A stretch of 64,000 nucleotides of DNA from positions 1,550,001 through 1,614,000 of the forward strand of contig NC_057382.1 of NCBI RefSeq assembly GCF_016906535.1, written 5' to 3'. Under the pieces are notes generated by a model that searched no databases, had not been told where the DNA came from, and was given only the letters and a program-made list of their open reading frames with translations. The stretch comes from Rhizoctonia solani (lineage: Eukaryota > Basidiomycota > Agaricomycetes > Cantharellales > Ceratobasidiaceae). Position 1 is the stretch's first letter. Each line of letters starts with the position of its first letter. Below are positions 1 through 13,300 of this stretch, piece by piece. Both the position numbers and the translations under genes were made by a program.

Positions 1-778
1 GTACAGAACAACAACAATACGGTTAGTCCTACACGTCTGAAACATGTGTCTTTACCCACGCGGATGTCAGCATCTAGCTGCAAGAAGCGCCGAGCCAGTT
101 GCAGCTGGTGCGAGTCGCTGTGTCGTTGTCTGTGCTTGGGCATCCTCGGCCGATGCAAGCGTGGAGAGTGGGAACCAACAAGGAAGGACAACAACAGGGG
201 GGAAGAAAAAAGTGTTCAGGCGGAAACTCGTCCAAAAGAAATAGAGAAAAAAACAGTCGAGGCTCGGGCAGTCGTCGTAATAAGCGCACCGGTCTCGACC
301 ATGGACCGAGGGGGGATTGAAAGCGTAAAAACCAAAGCGAACCAGATGACGCACCGCCCTTGCCGTGGCTGCAACGAGGCCAATATATATACTCGACTGC
401 CTCGCCAACACGGCGTGGGATGATGTAATCCGATCACTTCCTTTTCCCGCCCTGATGTTGATCTTTTTCGGAAACCGACTGTCAACACCCAATCACTTCA
501 CACACGGACATGTTTCATAAACGCTATTATCAATCTAGAGCTACATAATTCGATTACGATGGGCATAGAGTACCATCACCATCCCGTGGTGGACATCGAG
601 AACTTGAAGGTACTCGACACAAAAGAGAGAGAGCGAGCGAGCATACAAATGAAAAAAGGTACATGACTAAATGAAGGGGGGCATTGGTATAATAAGTAGA
701 ATAATTAGCGAAGGGTGTAGAGGTAATTAAGAATAAAAGGTCCGTGAGCCCGAATATAAGATAACTAGTTACGTCGCT
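1..778. other. Intergenic, no supported gene
   Basis: Open frames occur on both strands but they overlap one another, lack recognisable domains and are not joined by convincing splice sites. The segment is rich in short purine runs around 180-250. I see nothing here that can be called a gene; the last 100 bases are the likely 3' flank of the minus-strand gene that follows. Confidence 0.5.
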
Positions 779-2034
779 TCAACCAACGACCGAGTGTTTT
801 GGCAAGGGACCCTTTTGACGCGGTCGAGATTCCTGTTCGCCCGCAACCGCAACCGACACCGACGCTCGGCTCTTGATCCCGTCTTCCCATCCGCAAGTCA
901 CACCCATCCCAGATCCACCTTCGTCCTCCGAGCTCCATCGCTGACTAAACTGCCGGGTCTTGGGCGAGTTGTCCCGGAACGCGACTCGCTCGATCGACAC
1001 CTGCACTCTCAACGGATGACGAACCGCCGTCGGAGTCTCTCGTGACCGTCGAGGGTTCGAGGCAAAGTACGTCTGGCCGAGCGGGGACCTGCCGGCGGTG
1101 GCAGCACCTTCTTCCTCATCGAAATCGTATTCGTTGAAATCAGCTTCGAGTCCGTCGAGGTCCAATTCCAAGTCCAAGTCGTCCTCGTCTGATGTCGCAG
1201 AGGAGGATATGGATCCGACGTGGGATGCGTACGAACGTGCGCTGCGCAGTGATTTTGATCCCGATTTGGGAGTTGTGTGGCCCCAGAAGGAGGACGAGAC
1301 CGCGGACGGAGGGACGGATGATGCTCTGGGTTGAGTAGGAGTCTTGGGAGCACAGAATGGGGAGTAAGTCTGTTCGACAAGTGCCAGCGATGGTCCGGTC
1401 GAGACGTATACCGGGGGAGGTCGGCGGCGGTGGGGACGAGGTGGGGGAGGCAGACCTCTCGGAACACAAGAAGAGGAAGAAGAAGAAGTAGACGGCAACG
1501 AAGGGACACCCGACGACCGGCGCAAATGGGATTGGACTCGAAGACCAACAACCGCATCGCTCGCAATGCGCCTCAATACAGGATCAGGCTTGGTTTCAAC
1601 CCCAGGCTCTGGGAACGTCAAGTTCACCTCGGGGCTCGAGCAGAGCGCCATATTCATGTTGAGGCTCTGTGCAAACTGGTCCTGTTACATTATATATCCC
1701 GTACACAATGCGTAATTCCATACGGAGAAATGACGTTTGGTATTTCGGACGCGAAACGAGTCGGATCGCAAATTAGCGAATTGTTTCAAGTTATGGTCGA
1801 CGTTGGACTTACGGCGCTATGGGGCGAAAGTGCGAGCGCTTCCCGACCCGTGCCTACTACAGCCACCTGGGGTCCCGCTACCCTCTGCACCCGTGCTCGG
1901 GAGGCATTGTGGACTGTTGCAATAGGGGTCTGAACGTCCGATGATAATGATGATAATGAGGATGAGGAGGATGCACATGTAGATGTAGACGCGGTAGAAC
2001 GGCCTCGGCGGTGGGTGCGAATACGGAATGCCAT
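779..2034 (-). CDS. Serine-rich low-complexity hypothetical protein, two exons
   Basis: Two exons join in frame: 2034-1813 and 1681-779, separated by an intron with a GTAAGT donor and a CAG acceptor. They give 374 residues starting MAFRIRTHRR. The product is dominated by Ser, Pro and Arg: a poly-Ser stretch near residue 30, a second Ser run followed by Pro/Arg-rich sequence in the first third of exon 2, and an acidic cluster (SDEDDLDLELDLDGLEADF) near residue 230. No catalytic motif, signal peptide or membrane segment is visible. Such composition is common in intrinsically disordered fungal regulatory or scaffold proteins, but no family is recognised. An upstream in-frame ATG would lengthen the N-terminus; the chosen ATG begins the basic segment typical of this kind of protein. 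The splice fit and the long open exon 2 make a real gene likely. Confidence 0.55.
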
Positions 2035-3361
2035 CTCAGCGGTCAAATAATTATGAATACACAGGTAGATACAATCGGGCAAAGGATAAGAGGGGGCGAA
2101 GGGGTACAGACTCGACACCCACCGGCCGATCCCAAGATATAAGCCCACACCTTGCTATTGAACACGAGCCAATCAAACGGTACCAAGGATGTATCCTCTC
2201 CTTTGATCTCCGAGTCCCGCTTCCTCTACATGGCTCTTTTCGATTATGTACGCCTTCTTAATCGAGCATATGTTCATGAGGGCATCTGAGCGAGACATTT
2301 GTGCCCTGATGCGATGATCCGACCTGCGAATCTGACACTGACACTATCGACTAGTATGGTGTTCCAAGAAACTAAACTGCCTGGCTGCTGTTCGATTCCC
2401 ATATCCGTGCTCGACCATTGACGTGAAAGGAAGTTTGAATATCTTGTTCCCGCCAACATGGTCAAATACGGGCGCATCCACTCGCCTTTGTGCTCTTCAT
2501 CTGTACTGATGGGCGTCCCACTTGGTCTCTCAACCTAATTTTTCACCGCCTACAGTCAATCGCACATTATCCAAGGCTGGGCGCCGCCCACCGCTGGTAG
2601 GCCAAGTGGTATATTATTACCGCTACCGGTAGTGAGACGCGGCCCGCCCAATGACACATCGCCTGACAAACTGAGACGGCGCATACATCTCACGAGTCGA
2701 CAGCTCTCGCAGCTCCGGCGACCAAAAAAGAACCAACAAAACCATATGCCCTCGTTTATTTACCGGGACACACAACTCCACATGTTTGTGCTTTTTTTTT
2801 TAGTCTATCTGTCGATGTGTCTAGTTCGAGTCGCATTTTACGTTCCGTAATCGGGTATTCAATGTTCGGCGTTGGGGATGCGCGCGTGTGGAAGATCGCT
2901 TGCGATCGGGAGAAAAGCGGGGGGTTAACAATGATGATTTGACTGTGAACATTGTGCTCCCATCGCTGAACACAATGTTTCAGACTTTCTTGGAACAGGT
3001 GTGAACGAACAAGTCAACCAACAAAACTGCACTGCCAATTCGGTTCGGCTCGCACTACTGCCGTAGCGCCGCCACTACATAAAACCTAGTTTATCATTAG
3101 CTTCTGGTCATCCTGATCCTGGCCTAGGCACAACACAGCATTCAACATGAGGCTGGGCCAATCTATGGTATGCTATTTCCTGCCGTAATCATTTTCTAAT
3201 TCGAATATATTTCGTAAATCGCTTTTTTTTTTTGGAAAATACTGCACAGTAGAAAAAAATCCCTTCTGAAACGTGTTTCTGCAGCTGGGCTCCATTTGGA
3301 TTGACACGACCCACGTGATAGGCAACAACGTCACGTGTACGACGGGCGAGCTCTCTCATTC
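2035..3361. other. Divergent intergenic region
   Basis: This lies between a minus-strand and a plus-strand gene and should hold both promoters. Pyrimidine-rich and T-rich tracts are present (T9 near 2795, T10 near 3225). A short ATG-led segment at 3147 with a GTATGC donor could be a 5' exon of the next gene, but I cannot join it in frame. No other gene is supported. Confidence 0.4.
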
Positions 3362-5188
3362 ATGGCGACCAGGCCGTATGTGCTATCATCGCCGCCCAAA
3401 GCTGCTGCTAGTGCCGCGAGTAAAATGCACTCGAGAAGAGCGAGTGCGTCTGGAGATGTGAGGATGAGTTTGACACCCACTCGAGTGCCCAAACCGAGCA
3501 ATAGTGATGTCGAGATGAGAGGATCGAGCGATGGATGGGAACGTTACTCAGGATAGTGCTTGGGACGAGGACGGTATGTGTGGAATCAAGTTTCTTTGAC
3601 CCCGTGTGCGTGTATGTATATTGATCGACTTCACGGTTTAGAACCTAATCCTTCGACGTCGAGCACTCTTGGCTTGTCCCTCGACATTCAGCATCGGCTA
3701 TTATACCGTGGCGCGCTTTGTGTACCCGGATCTGCGATCTACTAGAAGGTGCATCCACAATTGAAGATTAGCTCCTTTATTCTATACTGACCTAGTCGAG
3801 AACAGGGATCCAATTCATCGCACGTCTTCCCGGAGTTGTCCCGCCTCTTCTCTCTGCGCCGCTTCCCTTGGCTCTCGAATCCATGCGCCGGATTCCAGCT
3901 CTTAAACTTATCGGAACAATGAAGTTATCCCCGGATACGGCCCGATTGGATACGGAGATTGATGTTCGGCTGTACGTTTATTGTTCTCCTTTCCCCCTCC
4001 TCCCCTTGTCCGCCGCCATGTCGATGTAACATGGCTTCTCTAGGTACATACACCCTCAAGCTTACGTTACCCATGGGTACTTTCAACGTGTACTTGCATT
4101 GGGGGCGGAATACATCCCAGAACGACCGCTCTTACGATCCCCGCATCCTCACCCGCACATCGACCCGCGTATAACGAGTACAGCAGTCAGAATCGGCCTA
4201 GGTGAGGACGTCATCGTTGTCTACGGCCGCTCCAATCGGAAGAATACGCTCGCGTCGAGCGAGGCCAAGGAACAGGCAAACTGGAACTCGTTGCTGCGCG
4301 CTACTCGATCCGACATGTCAATCCGACGATTCGTCGGACGAAGAAGGCCAAGCGGAACATGATGCAGTGTTTGCGGTCCCCCTATCCGCCAGCCGCGCAC
4401 CGAGACCAGACGACCCGCTCCCGCGTGAACCTCCGACCCGTGCGATGCTCAGGCGCACCGAGTCGACCTTGGTCGGAGGGATCAAACGCACCATGTCGGG
4501 CACGAAACGGTTCGGGAGGGTGCGGAGCGAGGTTGTGGTCAGGGGATTGGGCGAGCAGATTGATACGCCGTTGTCGAAACCTACCAAGCTAAAGGAGCCT
4601 ACGAGTTCGGTTAGAAGAAAGGGTGGTGGTGGAGGAAAGGGCAAGTCTAAAGCCGAGGAAGCAGACGATCCGTTTGCTGTTGGTGGGCCGGAGAGCGAGG
4701 TTGATGCGAGTGCGGTGTTGCCCAAGATGATGGCTCGAGTCAAGAGTGCTAGTGCGGCTGCCCCGGTTGCTGGTAGCGGTGGAGAAGAGACGGCCAACAA
4801 AGCCGTGAGTTTGGGATCGATTCTTTTCTTTCCTTGAACGGGACTTACAGACACGATGTTTGTTGCAGCTCATAAAACGACTTGCTCAGTCCGCACTGGA
4901 AACATATGGAATCGACCGAGAAGATCCGGGCTTCAAGGAAGTATTTGGCTACGTGACAAGGGGTGTTGGCTTCGCTTTTGTGAGTCGGTCGTTCTCAGTG
5001 CTGCGCATGGCCTAACATGCATACACCCAGCGAAATAAAATGAAATGCGAAAAGATAGGGAAGGACGAGTTGAGAAGAATGGTCGTGAGGTAGGTTTACT
5101 GTTATCTAGTTTTTCAACGTACTGAAGCTTCTGCAGGCACGTAGAGCTTTATGTCGCCGGTAATGGGGATGTTGCCGTGCCCGCCTGA
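3362..5188 (+). CDS. Multi-exon protein with Sld7/MTBP-like C-terminal segment (putative)
   Basis: Exon-like pieces run left to right. A basic Ser/Ala-rich segment starts near 3362 (MATRPYVLSSPP). A piece near 3690 reads HRLLYRGALCVP. Another runs from about 3806 to 3973 (IQFIARLPGVVPPLLSAPL), then one from about 4045, a long low-complexity region to 4803, and three short C-terminal exons ending in TGA at 5188. The C-terminal exons give LIKRLAQSALETYGIDRED, GVGFAFRNKMKCEKIG and a final HVELY segment. This pattern (helix, short loop, RGV.FAFR) resembles, from memory, the C-terminal domain of Sld7, the Sld3 partner in replication-origin firing that is related to metazoan MTBP. The reading frame shifts near 4310 (ATRSDM to DDSSDEEG) and near 3530, so the 5' half is not a clean model. 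The product could instead be an unrelated disordered nuclear protein. Confidence 0.35.
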
Positions 5189-7899
5189 CGAGTTTAGATC
5201 CTGGTATTTTTGCTTTGGTTGTATGCGCTGTGCTGTATCCATATTATCGCGTACGTATTTATAATTCATTAATACAAAGTGGCTTTCAGGTTGTCAAGCG
5301 AGATCAATTTGTCCTTTTTCTTTGAGTATTTCTCGTCTTTTAGGCATAGCTTTCGTTGATGCCGTTCCATCACAAAAGTGTGATTAGGCTGGATACAACC
5401 AAAAAGGCTAGTTATGATTGCAAATGCTAGACAAACGCCAGAGACACAGCGTGGACATGGTTCGTATCCATTCAAAATCATATTTAATTAGAAAGTCCGC
5501 TCTATCTGACACTCGCCCTTGCTACGGGTTCATTTCACCTTTAGACCGATATACTCCCTGTATAGAAAATAGCTCAAGGTCAAGCGGAGGCCATTTGTTT
5601 CGACCAACCAATTGCTCGCGTTTTATTCCTGACCTTTTCCGCAATACTACGGATTTACGGAGGTGCTGGGAGTCTGGGCGCTCAAATTCAAGGAAAGGTA
5701 CTTACCCGAGGCCAATGCTCCGAACTATACCAGTTTCAGACATTATTCCATATCTTTACCGAGCGTTCAATACACAAACTCACTTCCTTTAGGCGAGTGT
5801 TATTGCTTATATTTGTCAAATAACCTCATTCGAAACGCGGGACGGGCCGGTGGTAACCGGCTATTGAAACTCATCCATTCTTTTCCAGCGAAAAAAGAAC
5901 GGCCAACTCCCTTGTTACGATATTAGTAACGACAAGTTCGCTGTGACCGTCTCTATGGATCATCATACGCCTTGCGATACTCCGCTTATACAAAGTTATA
6001 CAGCCATGTTGTTTCAGATATCGTCGCCGGTCTGACAAGGGCAATAGGTCGGTTTGGACCACCGATTTATCGGTTTGTTGAAATTAGGAGATATTCGGTC
6101 TTCAAATCACTTGCCAGCTTGGCTTAGTGTTGGGGTTTAGAGCTGTATGCATAGGTACATCTTTTAGCGCTGATTGCAAATGCTATTTCGGGAGTCGATT
6201 TACCGTGTATCAGAATGCACGAAAGAAGTCCGAAAGACAGTCATCGATAAATGATGCACGATGTATGTTGGCTGTATTGGGTGGCGTGTTACCGAAACGT
6301 CAGCAATAAGTGGGCACATTGAGGGCGTCTGTAGCTGGTGCATTAATTTTTCAGACAGATTGATTGTTACCTGCAGAAGAGAACATACAAGTGTGTATTG
6401 GGAGTGACCATCGGACTCCTTAGGGATACGTTTTTAAGTTTTGTCTTGTTCCCTTCGCTCGATTCATCCTGTTTTCTTTTCATGGCACTAATTATGGCAG
6501 TTAACTCATCAACATTTATAATCATACCTTCCGTTTGGTACTAGATACATGCCTTTGCGAAACTTAGTGTTCTTTCGGAGAAACCAGCCCAACACTTGAA
6601 CAAAAGACAAGGTAGTCTACACGCCTGGTTGATTCATGATGGGGCATGCTGCCTCATTACTCTACGATTATAGCTGTCAATGGAATAAAATAAACCTTTG
6701 GGCCATTTGCCCAAACAGATGGTCAAGGAGAACTACTAGTGTGTGCGGCTTCCACCATGATATATACCTCCATTGGGGCAGATTAAAATGGCGCTATTGG
6801 GTTATATATATGCAACGAAGCCGCATGTCGTAGGGTGCCCTCACTAACCATATAGCTAGATAATACTAGCCATTCTCTATAGAGACCTTCGAGGAATCCA
6901 CCAAGGTAACACTATAATCTCCTTCAGCATCTCGAACCAACCCCCAACACTGGGCTACGCCCTTTGAGAGCCTTTCATTTTCCTTCGCCCGCCTTTGGTG
7001 CAGAAGGTTAAGTATATATAGCTAAATATCCGCCCAAATATACACGAGGAAATAAGCCAAAAGCTAGGTCGTAGGCCCAAAGGGAAGAACAAGTCTTTAT
7101 CCAGATATTTTTGAGGGCTGATACGTTACACCGTGGCACAGGACGAATCACTTACATATATAGCCTAGTATAGTACACCCATGTCTGCGTCCTGTATGGT
7201 TGAAACTATATGACGCACGCCATTTCCGCGCGCGAATGATCTAGCCTTTATAGTATTTATAACCCGATGAACCCAGTCTCGGGGCTCGTCATCTGTTTCG
7301 CCCCAGTATACGTTCCAATCAACGTGGTCGAGAGAGGAAAGGATGTTGAAATCAGCGCAACGCGTGGCTGAGGTGCCCTATCACTATAAACAGCAGGATC
7401 AGAACAGGTTATATGCTAAGCCTTTTTGGCAGTATCAGATATACTGTATAACCCGACAATGCTGGTGCTCCCTGCGATAGCAATTTTGCAGTGGTAACGC
7501 TCATCTCAGGATAGAAGTCGAGGATCCTGGCTCAATGATACGGAAAGTCAATGAATACAGGTGTTATTAATTGCCTTGGGTGCAACGATACACCTGTCAC
7601 AGCCGGTCGAGTTGATGCAAACAGATAGAAGAACTTGGTTCGCAAATTAACTTGATTTCAAGCGCTAGCGCTCAGATTTTGCACGTGGAAAACCGCGTGT
7701 TGTCAGACCGCCCTTATGCCTTATGGCTCGGATACGGAGCTAGAGGCGAAATCAAAGGGAGGTTTGGATTAAGAACAAAAAGCGTATAGTTACAGCATGT
7801 AATGAAAAGATTTTCAAAGGGCTCTGAGAGCGTGGGCGTAGATTGGTGAGATGGGTCAGACCTATTTTGAAACGATACAATAGTATTTCTGTACGGGGG
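5189..7899. other. Gene-poor region, no supported gene
   Basis: Only short, unrelated open frames occur, with many stops in all frames. Composition is more AT-rich than in neighbouring genes. I found no coherent exon chain, no terminal inverted repeats and no recognisable transposase or reverse-transcriptase motif. It may be decayed mobile or duplicated sequence. Confidence 0.4.
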
Positions 7900-9410
7900 T
7901 CATACGGCACGCGACGTAGTATTAGTGCTTAATAATACAAATAGAATGCCAATAGCTAACACCGGGTTCCAGGCGCGACAAGCAACGGATGATGGATGCC
8001 AACATAACAAGCTATAGAGCTCAGGAGAAATTGCTTCTAGAGTATTATTTAACACGCCCACTACCGATAAATCTGCGATTGCGATTGCGTACAGCGCTGC
8101 TGGTTGAAGTGCAGTGATGATGTCAACAGGATACACATCCCAACCGATACCTTCGTTACTATCAAACCAGTTCCCGACCGGTATTCTCTGTTCGACTCTC
8201 GCCAGGTTGCGATAATTAGCCGGACCACGAGCGAAAGCCTGGGAAGTGTTCATGACATATTGAATGTTTTATCTAGCAGTGCGCGGCAAGTATAATTAGG
8301 TTTCAACCGAGGTCGCGTGTGGAGAGATTGATTGATAGTAGCATGGTCCACTGTGCCATGTAGAACGCCCGGGTGAGAAGTTGCGGAAGAATCATATAGT
8401 GAGTATCTTTCATCTTGCAATAAAAAACAGACAGAGTTCCCCCGGTCGGGATGCCCCTCGTTGATGTTTACGAGAGCCGCATAGTCACCAGTAGCTTCTT
8501 CATGTGCGACGCGACCGTCGGTGTAGCTTAATCGCTCAATCGCAGCGCCGATAACCACCTCGATCGCGTTAGAGCTGATAATTCGAGCTGAACTAAGTAA
8601 CCGAGTGGTGAGTAATGTATCTCTCCCACTTGGGGTTGGTTGCCGGAGGCAGAATATGACTACCAGAAGGTATGGCTGGTGTACATATATAAAAGCACAT
8701 AAAAATATGTTAAGAAGCGCCATGAGCCGGCCGTCCATTTGTCTTAATACCTGTAGTATACTACAATCATCAATAATGGGGCGTGAGACAAACGTTCGGT
8801 GTGGGGACATACGTGAGAAACGCAAACTGTTCGCGGATATTATTCGAAGCTGAGTTATTCCCTGGACCCGATGCAACGACTTCGTTTATTCCTAGAGTAG
8901 GTATATGCATCTCATTGACTTGGGCTGTCCAAGATACTTGCCCGAGATTGTTGTCAGGTACAATGACCCCGACAAGAGGAGGAATTGATGAATTGTCCGA
9001 GTTATTCATTTCGAATCGAGTACCATTTTTGGGTTCGAAGCGAAGCCCTTAACCGTAGCATCTAGACATAGTAGTGCCGTTGACAAGCGTTTCAATGGTA
9101 TCGTTGAGCCATCTTCGAGAGAACCAAATGCCGACTCGTCTAGCTGATTAGCAGTATAATTGAAAAGAGCCCAGCTTAATCCACCCATTTCAACATGCTC
9201 ACAAACACGTCAGGCTCAACCGATCTGCATAGGGCCAAACTCGGCGTTTGCTGAAAAGCTTAAGAGTAAAGTACCTTGTACGCCATGTAAGCTAAAGGGG
9301 CCAACCGCAGAAGACAATCTGTAGTGGAGCGCTATACTAAGGTTCGATAGGATTGGCATCGTATAGCAACATGTAGACAAGAGAACTCGAGTTGCCACCT
9401 TGGTGTGCAA
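7900..9410 (-). pseudogene. Fragmented membrane-protein-like gene, family unknown
   Basis: Several minus-strand segments lie in order and look protein-coding. One (9009-8810) begins MNNSDNSSIPPLVG and is Asn/Ser-rich, like an extracellular segment; it ends at a plausible GTATGT donor. The next (about 8750-8690) contains a hydrophobic stretch, LMALLNIFLCAFIYV, that would span a membrane. Further segments (about 8630-8380) include ARIISSNAIEVVIGAA. A separate open frame at 8253-7900 has hydrophobic patches (ALYAIAIADLSVVGVL). Upstream pieces at 9410-9216 and 9188-9006 may belong to the same gene or a neighbour. I cannot connect all pieces in one frame and recognise no family. It may be a decayed gene or a spliced gene obscured by sequence errors. 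Confidence 0.3.
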
Positions 9411-10365
9411 TAGTCATTTGACTAGGAACACGGGCATTGGCCCAGGTCTATCATAAGTGACCCCAACCGCCACACGTCCCACCACAATTCCATTGAACAG
9501 CCGACCTGTATCGATTCTTCGGTAGAAACATCGATGTTGACTTGGGAGTCGACTTCACAAACCATACGTACACGATCGCTTACGAAGAAAAAATAGTCAC
9601 ACTTTGCACTTACGACAGGATCAAAAGCGCTAATGTGCCACAGTGAGCGCTATCTGTTTGGTCCTTCTCAGAGCCAAGTACAGGTGTATGGTCGGGCGAG
9701 CATGAAATAGCTTTCTCATCATACGCTTTGCTCTTCGATTCAAGAGGTCGTTAGTGAGATATAGATACACTGACTACGCACAATCGGGCTCGCCCTATGC
9801 TGTCAGGGGACTGGGGAAATGTTTCTGGCGAGGCTCGTTTGGGTTAATAGTAAGCACGCAAACCGTAAAAAGGTGAAAAATGAGTAGGATAAATAAGCAT
9901 CAATTGGAAACCACAAGATTTTATCCATAATCACAGATAGAATTGGTATCGAGAGTATAGGACAAATGGTTGGAAATGTCAATTAATTACCTGTGCACAC
10001 ACAAAAACAAAAACATCCCCCAAAACGAGCCGTATCCGGTGCATTACTTGGTTAATATCAATATCTTGCTAAACATTAAGAGGGCGTTTGAAGCCACACG
10101 CATGTATGCATGTAATTCCGCTGGTAATTGCCAGCACCATCGCGTTACAAACTGATAAGCGCCGAAACGTGGGTGTGTCCGTGACGTCGACCGCGACGAG
10201 AAAGCACGCAGGTCGTCAAGCAAAGTGAGACAGTGAGTCTTTATCATAAATTCTACGGATTTTATCATACTAAAAGCAATCCAGGCGTTGAAATCAGAGC
10301 GTAAACTCAACACTATAAGCCAAGTTGCTTATTCAGTTTGTACCAGCTGACACTTCTCAGTCAAA
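9411..10365. other. Upstream region of the GH31 gene
   Basis: No gene is supported. The last 100 bases before the ATG at 10366 are the likely promoter and 5' UTR of the glucosidase gene. No specific regulatory motif can be assigned by eye. Confidence 0.4.
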
Positions 10366-13300
10366 ATGCGTCTAAGCACGCAACTCATCCTTCTTGCGGC
10401 TCTGGCCGAGATAACACTTGGAGTTAAACATCATGATTTTAAATCGTGCTCGCAGTCTGGGTTCTGTCGTCGCGGTCGTGCGATTGCTAAACGCGCTGAT
10501 GACGTTGGTGCAAAATGGGCATCCCCTTATACTATTGATACCACCAATCTAAGGATATCCCCTGACCGAAGTAAAATCACTATGCCTGTCAAGTCTTCGA
10601 TTCACCCCGAAGTCAAGTTTCAGCTCAGCGTTATCGTCCACGAAGATGGTACGGCGCGTGTCCGAATGGATGAGGTCGACGGACTAAGGAAGCGTTATGA
10701 CGGTGCCGCCGACTGGGCGCTAGCCAGCATTCCCGATGCACGTGGTGTTGACTGGAAACCTGTCGATGGTGGTGTCGAGGGGCGATGGGACGGGGTCCTG
10801 CTACGTGTCACGTATGAGCCCCTGCTTATCGAGCTTGTTCGCGATGGGCGCGTCGAAATGTCAGTCAATGGACGCGGGCTTCTTCACATGGAGCACTTCA
10901 GGAATAAGCCCGAGCCCAAGACTGAGGAAACCAATGCCCAAGGCGCCGAGGGTGAACAAAAGGTTATTAAGGAACCCGAGCCTGAGATTAACGCCTGGTT
11001 TGAGGGCGAGACGGAGGATGCATATTGGGAGGAGACATTCAATTCATGGACGGATTCAAAGCCTAAAGGTAGGAACGTTCTCATTATGTTTGGCTCGAAA
11101 TGACCTTACATTTACTAGGGCCGGAGTCCTTCTCTCTCGATATTACATTTCCTACCCACGCCCATGTTTACGGTATACCCCAGCATGCCGCTCCGCTATC
11201 TCTGCCCACCACTACTGGAGAGGGATCCTTCTTCGACGACCCATACCGCCTGTATAACTTGGATGTATTTGAGTATGAGGCGTCTTCTACCATGCCACTC
11301 TACGGTTCCATCCCTCTTCTTCATGCGCACAACGAGCATAGTACCGTGGGCGTTTTCCTTGCTGTTGGCTCTGAAACATGGATCGATGTTTCTCGTACAC
11401 CCGACGCAGCTGGTACCCGTACACATTGGATCGCTGAGTCTGGTATCATCGATCTTTTCATTCTTCCAGGCCCTGGCACACAAGAAATCTTCTCGCAATA
11501 CGCTCGTTTGACCGGTAATCCTGTACTACCCGCTCTCTGGTCGCTTGGTTACCACCAATGTCGATGGAACTATATTTCTTCGGACGATGTACGTGGTGTC
11601 CAGAAGAGGTTCGACGAGGAAAACATGCCTGTTGATGTGTTCTGGTTGGATATCGAGTACGCAAAGGATCACATGTACTTCATGTGGGATGAAAAGACAT
11701 TCCCTGACCCGGTTGAAATGACTAAAGATGTCATGGCCATTGGGCGCAAGGCAAGTATAATTTCTTTGGTCGTGTATTCACTCGTTGACTTCCCGGATTT
11801 TAGATGGTTGTCATTATCGATCCTCACCTGAAGCGCACTTCCGACTACCCGGTGTACACTGCTGCGAAAGAACTCGACGTACTTGTCAAGCGTCCGGGTG
11901 GAAAGGACGAATTTGAGGGATGGTGTTGGTCTGGTTCAAGCGCTTGGGTCGACTTTTTCCATCCTAGCAGCTGGGATTGGTGGAAGAGGCTCTACAAATT
12001 CGATAAGCCTGCGGTCCAAGGCGAGGAGAAGGCTCTTGATTGGGCTTGGAGGGCTAGTTCTGAGGGCATTCATATCTGGAATGATATGAACGAGGTACGT
12101 TTAACTGGATGTATTCTCACTGATCGAAACTTACGGTTATTTGTAGCCATCTGTTTTCAATGGTCCAGAGATTACCATGCAAAAGGATAACGTGCATTAT
12201 GGTGGATGGGAACACCGTGACGTTCATAATATCAATGGAATGCTTTACGTACGTACGCTATCTGGTTGGTTAAATCCACAGCTGATCGAATCATCTTTGA
12301 ATAATGGCGTGGTGCCCCGTTGCGCCAATACTCCTCTGTTCTACATCATGCCCAACATTGCTCCATGTTCTGTATAAAAATTCCTTTATCTCGGGCTTAT
12401 AGCACAACATTACTGCTCAAGCCGTTAAGGAAAGATCGACTCCTGCTAAGCGACCTTTCGTGCTCACTCGTTCATTCTTTGCTGGATCCCAGCGTCATGG
12501 AGCAATGTGGACTGGCGACAATATGGGTACCTGGGAGCACATGGCTGTTGGTGTCAAGATGGTTCTTGCAAATAATATTGCTGGGATGAGCTTTGCTGGA
12601 TGCAAGTAGCCCTTTTCCGTCTGTGAGGGTATCACCACTAATAACATGTGCTCCATTAGCTGATGTCGGCGGGTTCTTTGGCAACCCTGCTCCTGAGATG
12701 TTGGTGCGATGGTATCAAGTTGGCGCATTTGGTCCTTTCTTCCGCGCCCATGCACACATCGACACGAAACGTCGCGAACCTTATCTTTTGGAAGAGCCGT
12801 ACAAGAGCATGGTTCGCGACATCCTGCGCCTGCGTTATTCGCTGCTACCTGTTTGGTACACAGCATTCAGAGAGACCAGTGTGACTGGTATGCCGGTCTT
12901 GAGGTAGGTTAACACTTGGCATATGCAGAAATGTTCTCATCCACCCTTTGATCATTAGACCCCACTACGTTGTTTTCCCTAAGGACAAGCAAGGATTCGC
13001 TATCGATGATCAATATTACATCGGAAACTCGGGGCTTTTAGTCAAACCTGTCACTGAGCCTGGGGTTGAGAAGACAAATGTATACCTTGCTGGAGCTCAG
13101 GTGCGTAACCTTGATCCACCCTTACGAATGAATCATGACATCACACACAGCCCTATTATGACTATCAAACTTACGAGGTCTATCAGGGCTCTGAGCCTGG
13201 TAGAAACGTGACGGTGCCTGCTCCTCTCGAAAAGATTCCCGTCTTTGTACAAGGTGGACATGTCGTACCCACACGCCAACGCCCGCGCCGTTCGTCCCCA

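Noticed and set aside
11760..11803. GT donor four bases downstream in GH31 intron 2
   Set aside because: Using GTATAA there puts the conserved [12 protein letters not shown] segment out of frame, whereas the GC donor keeps it.
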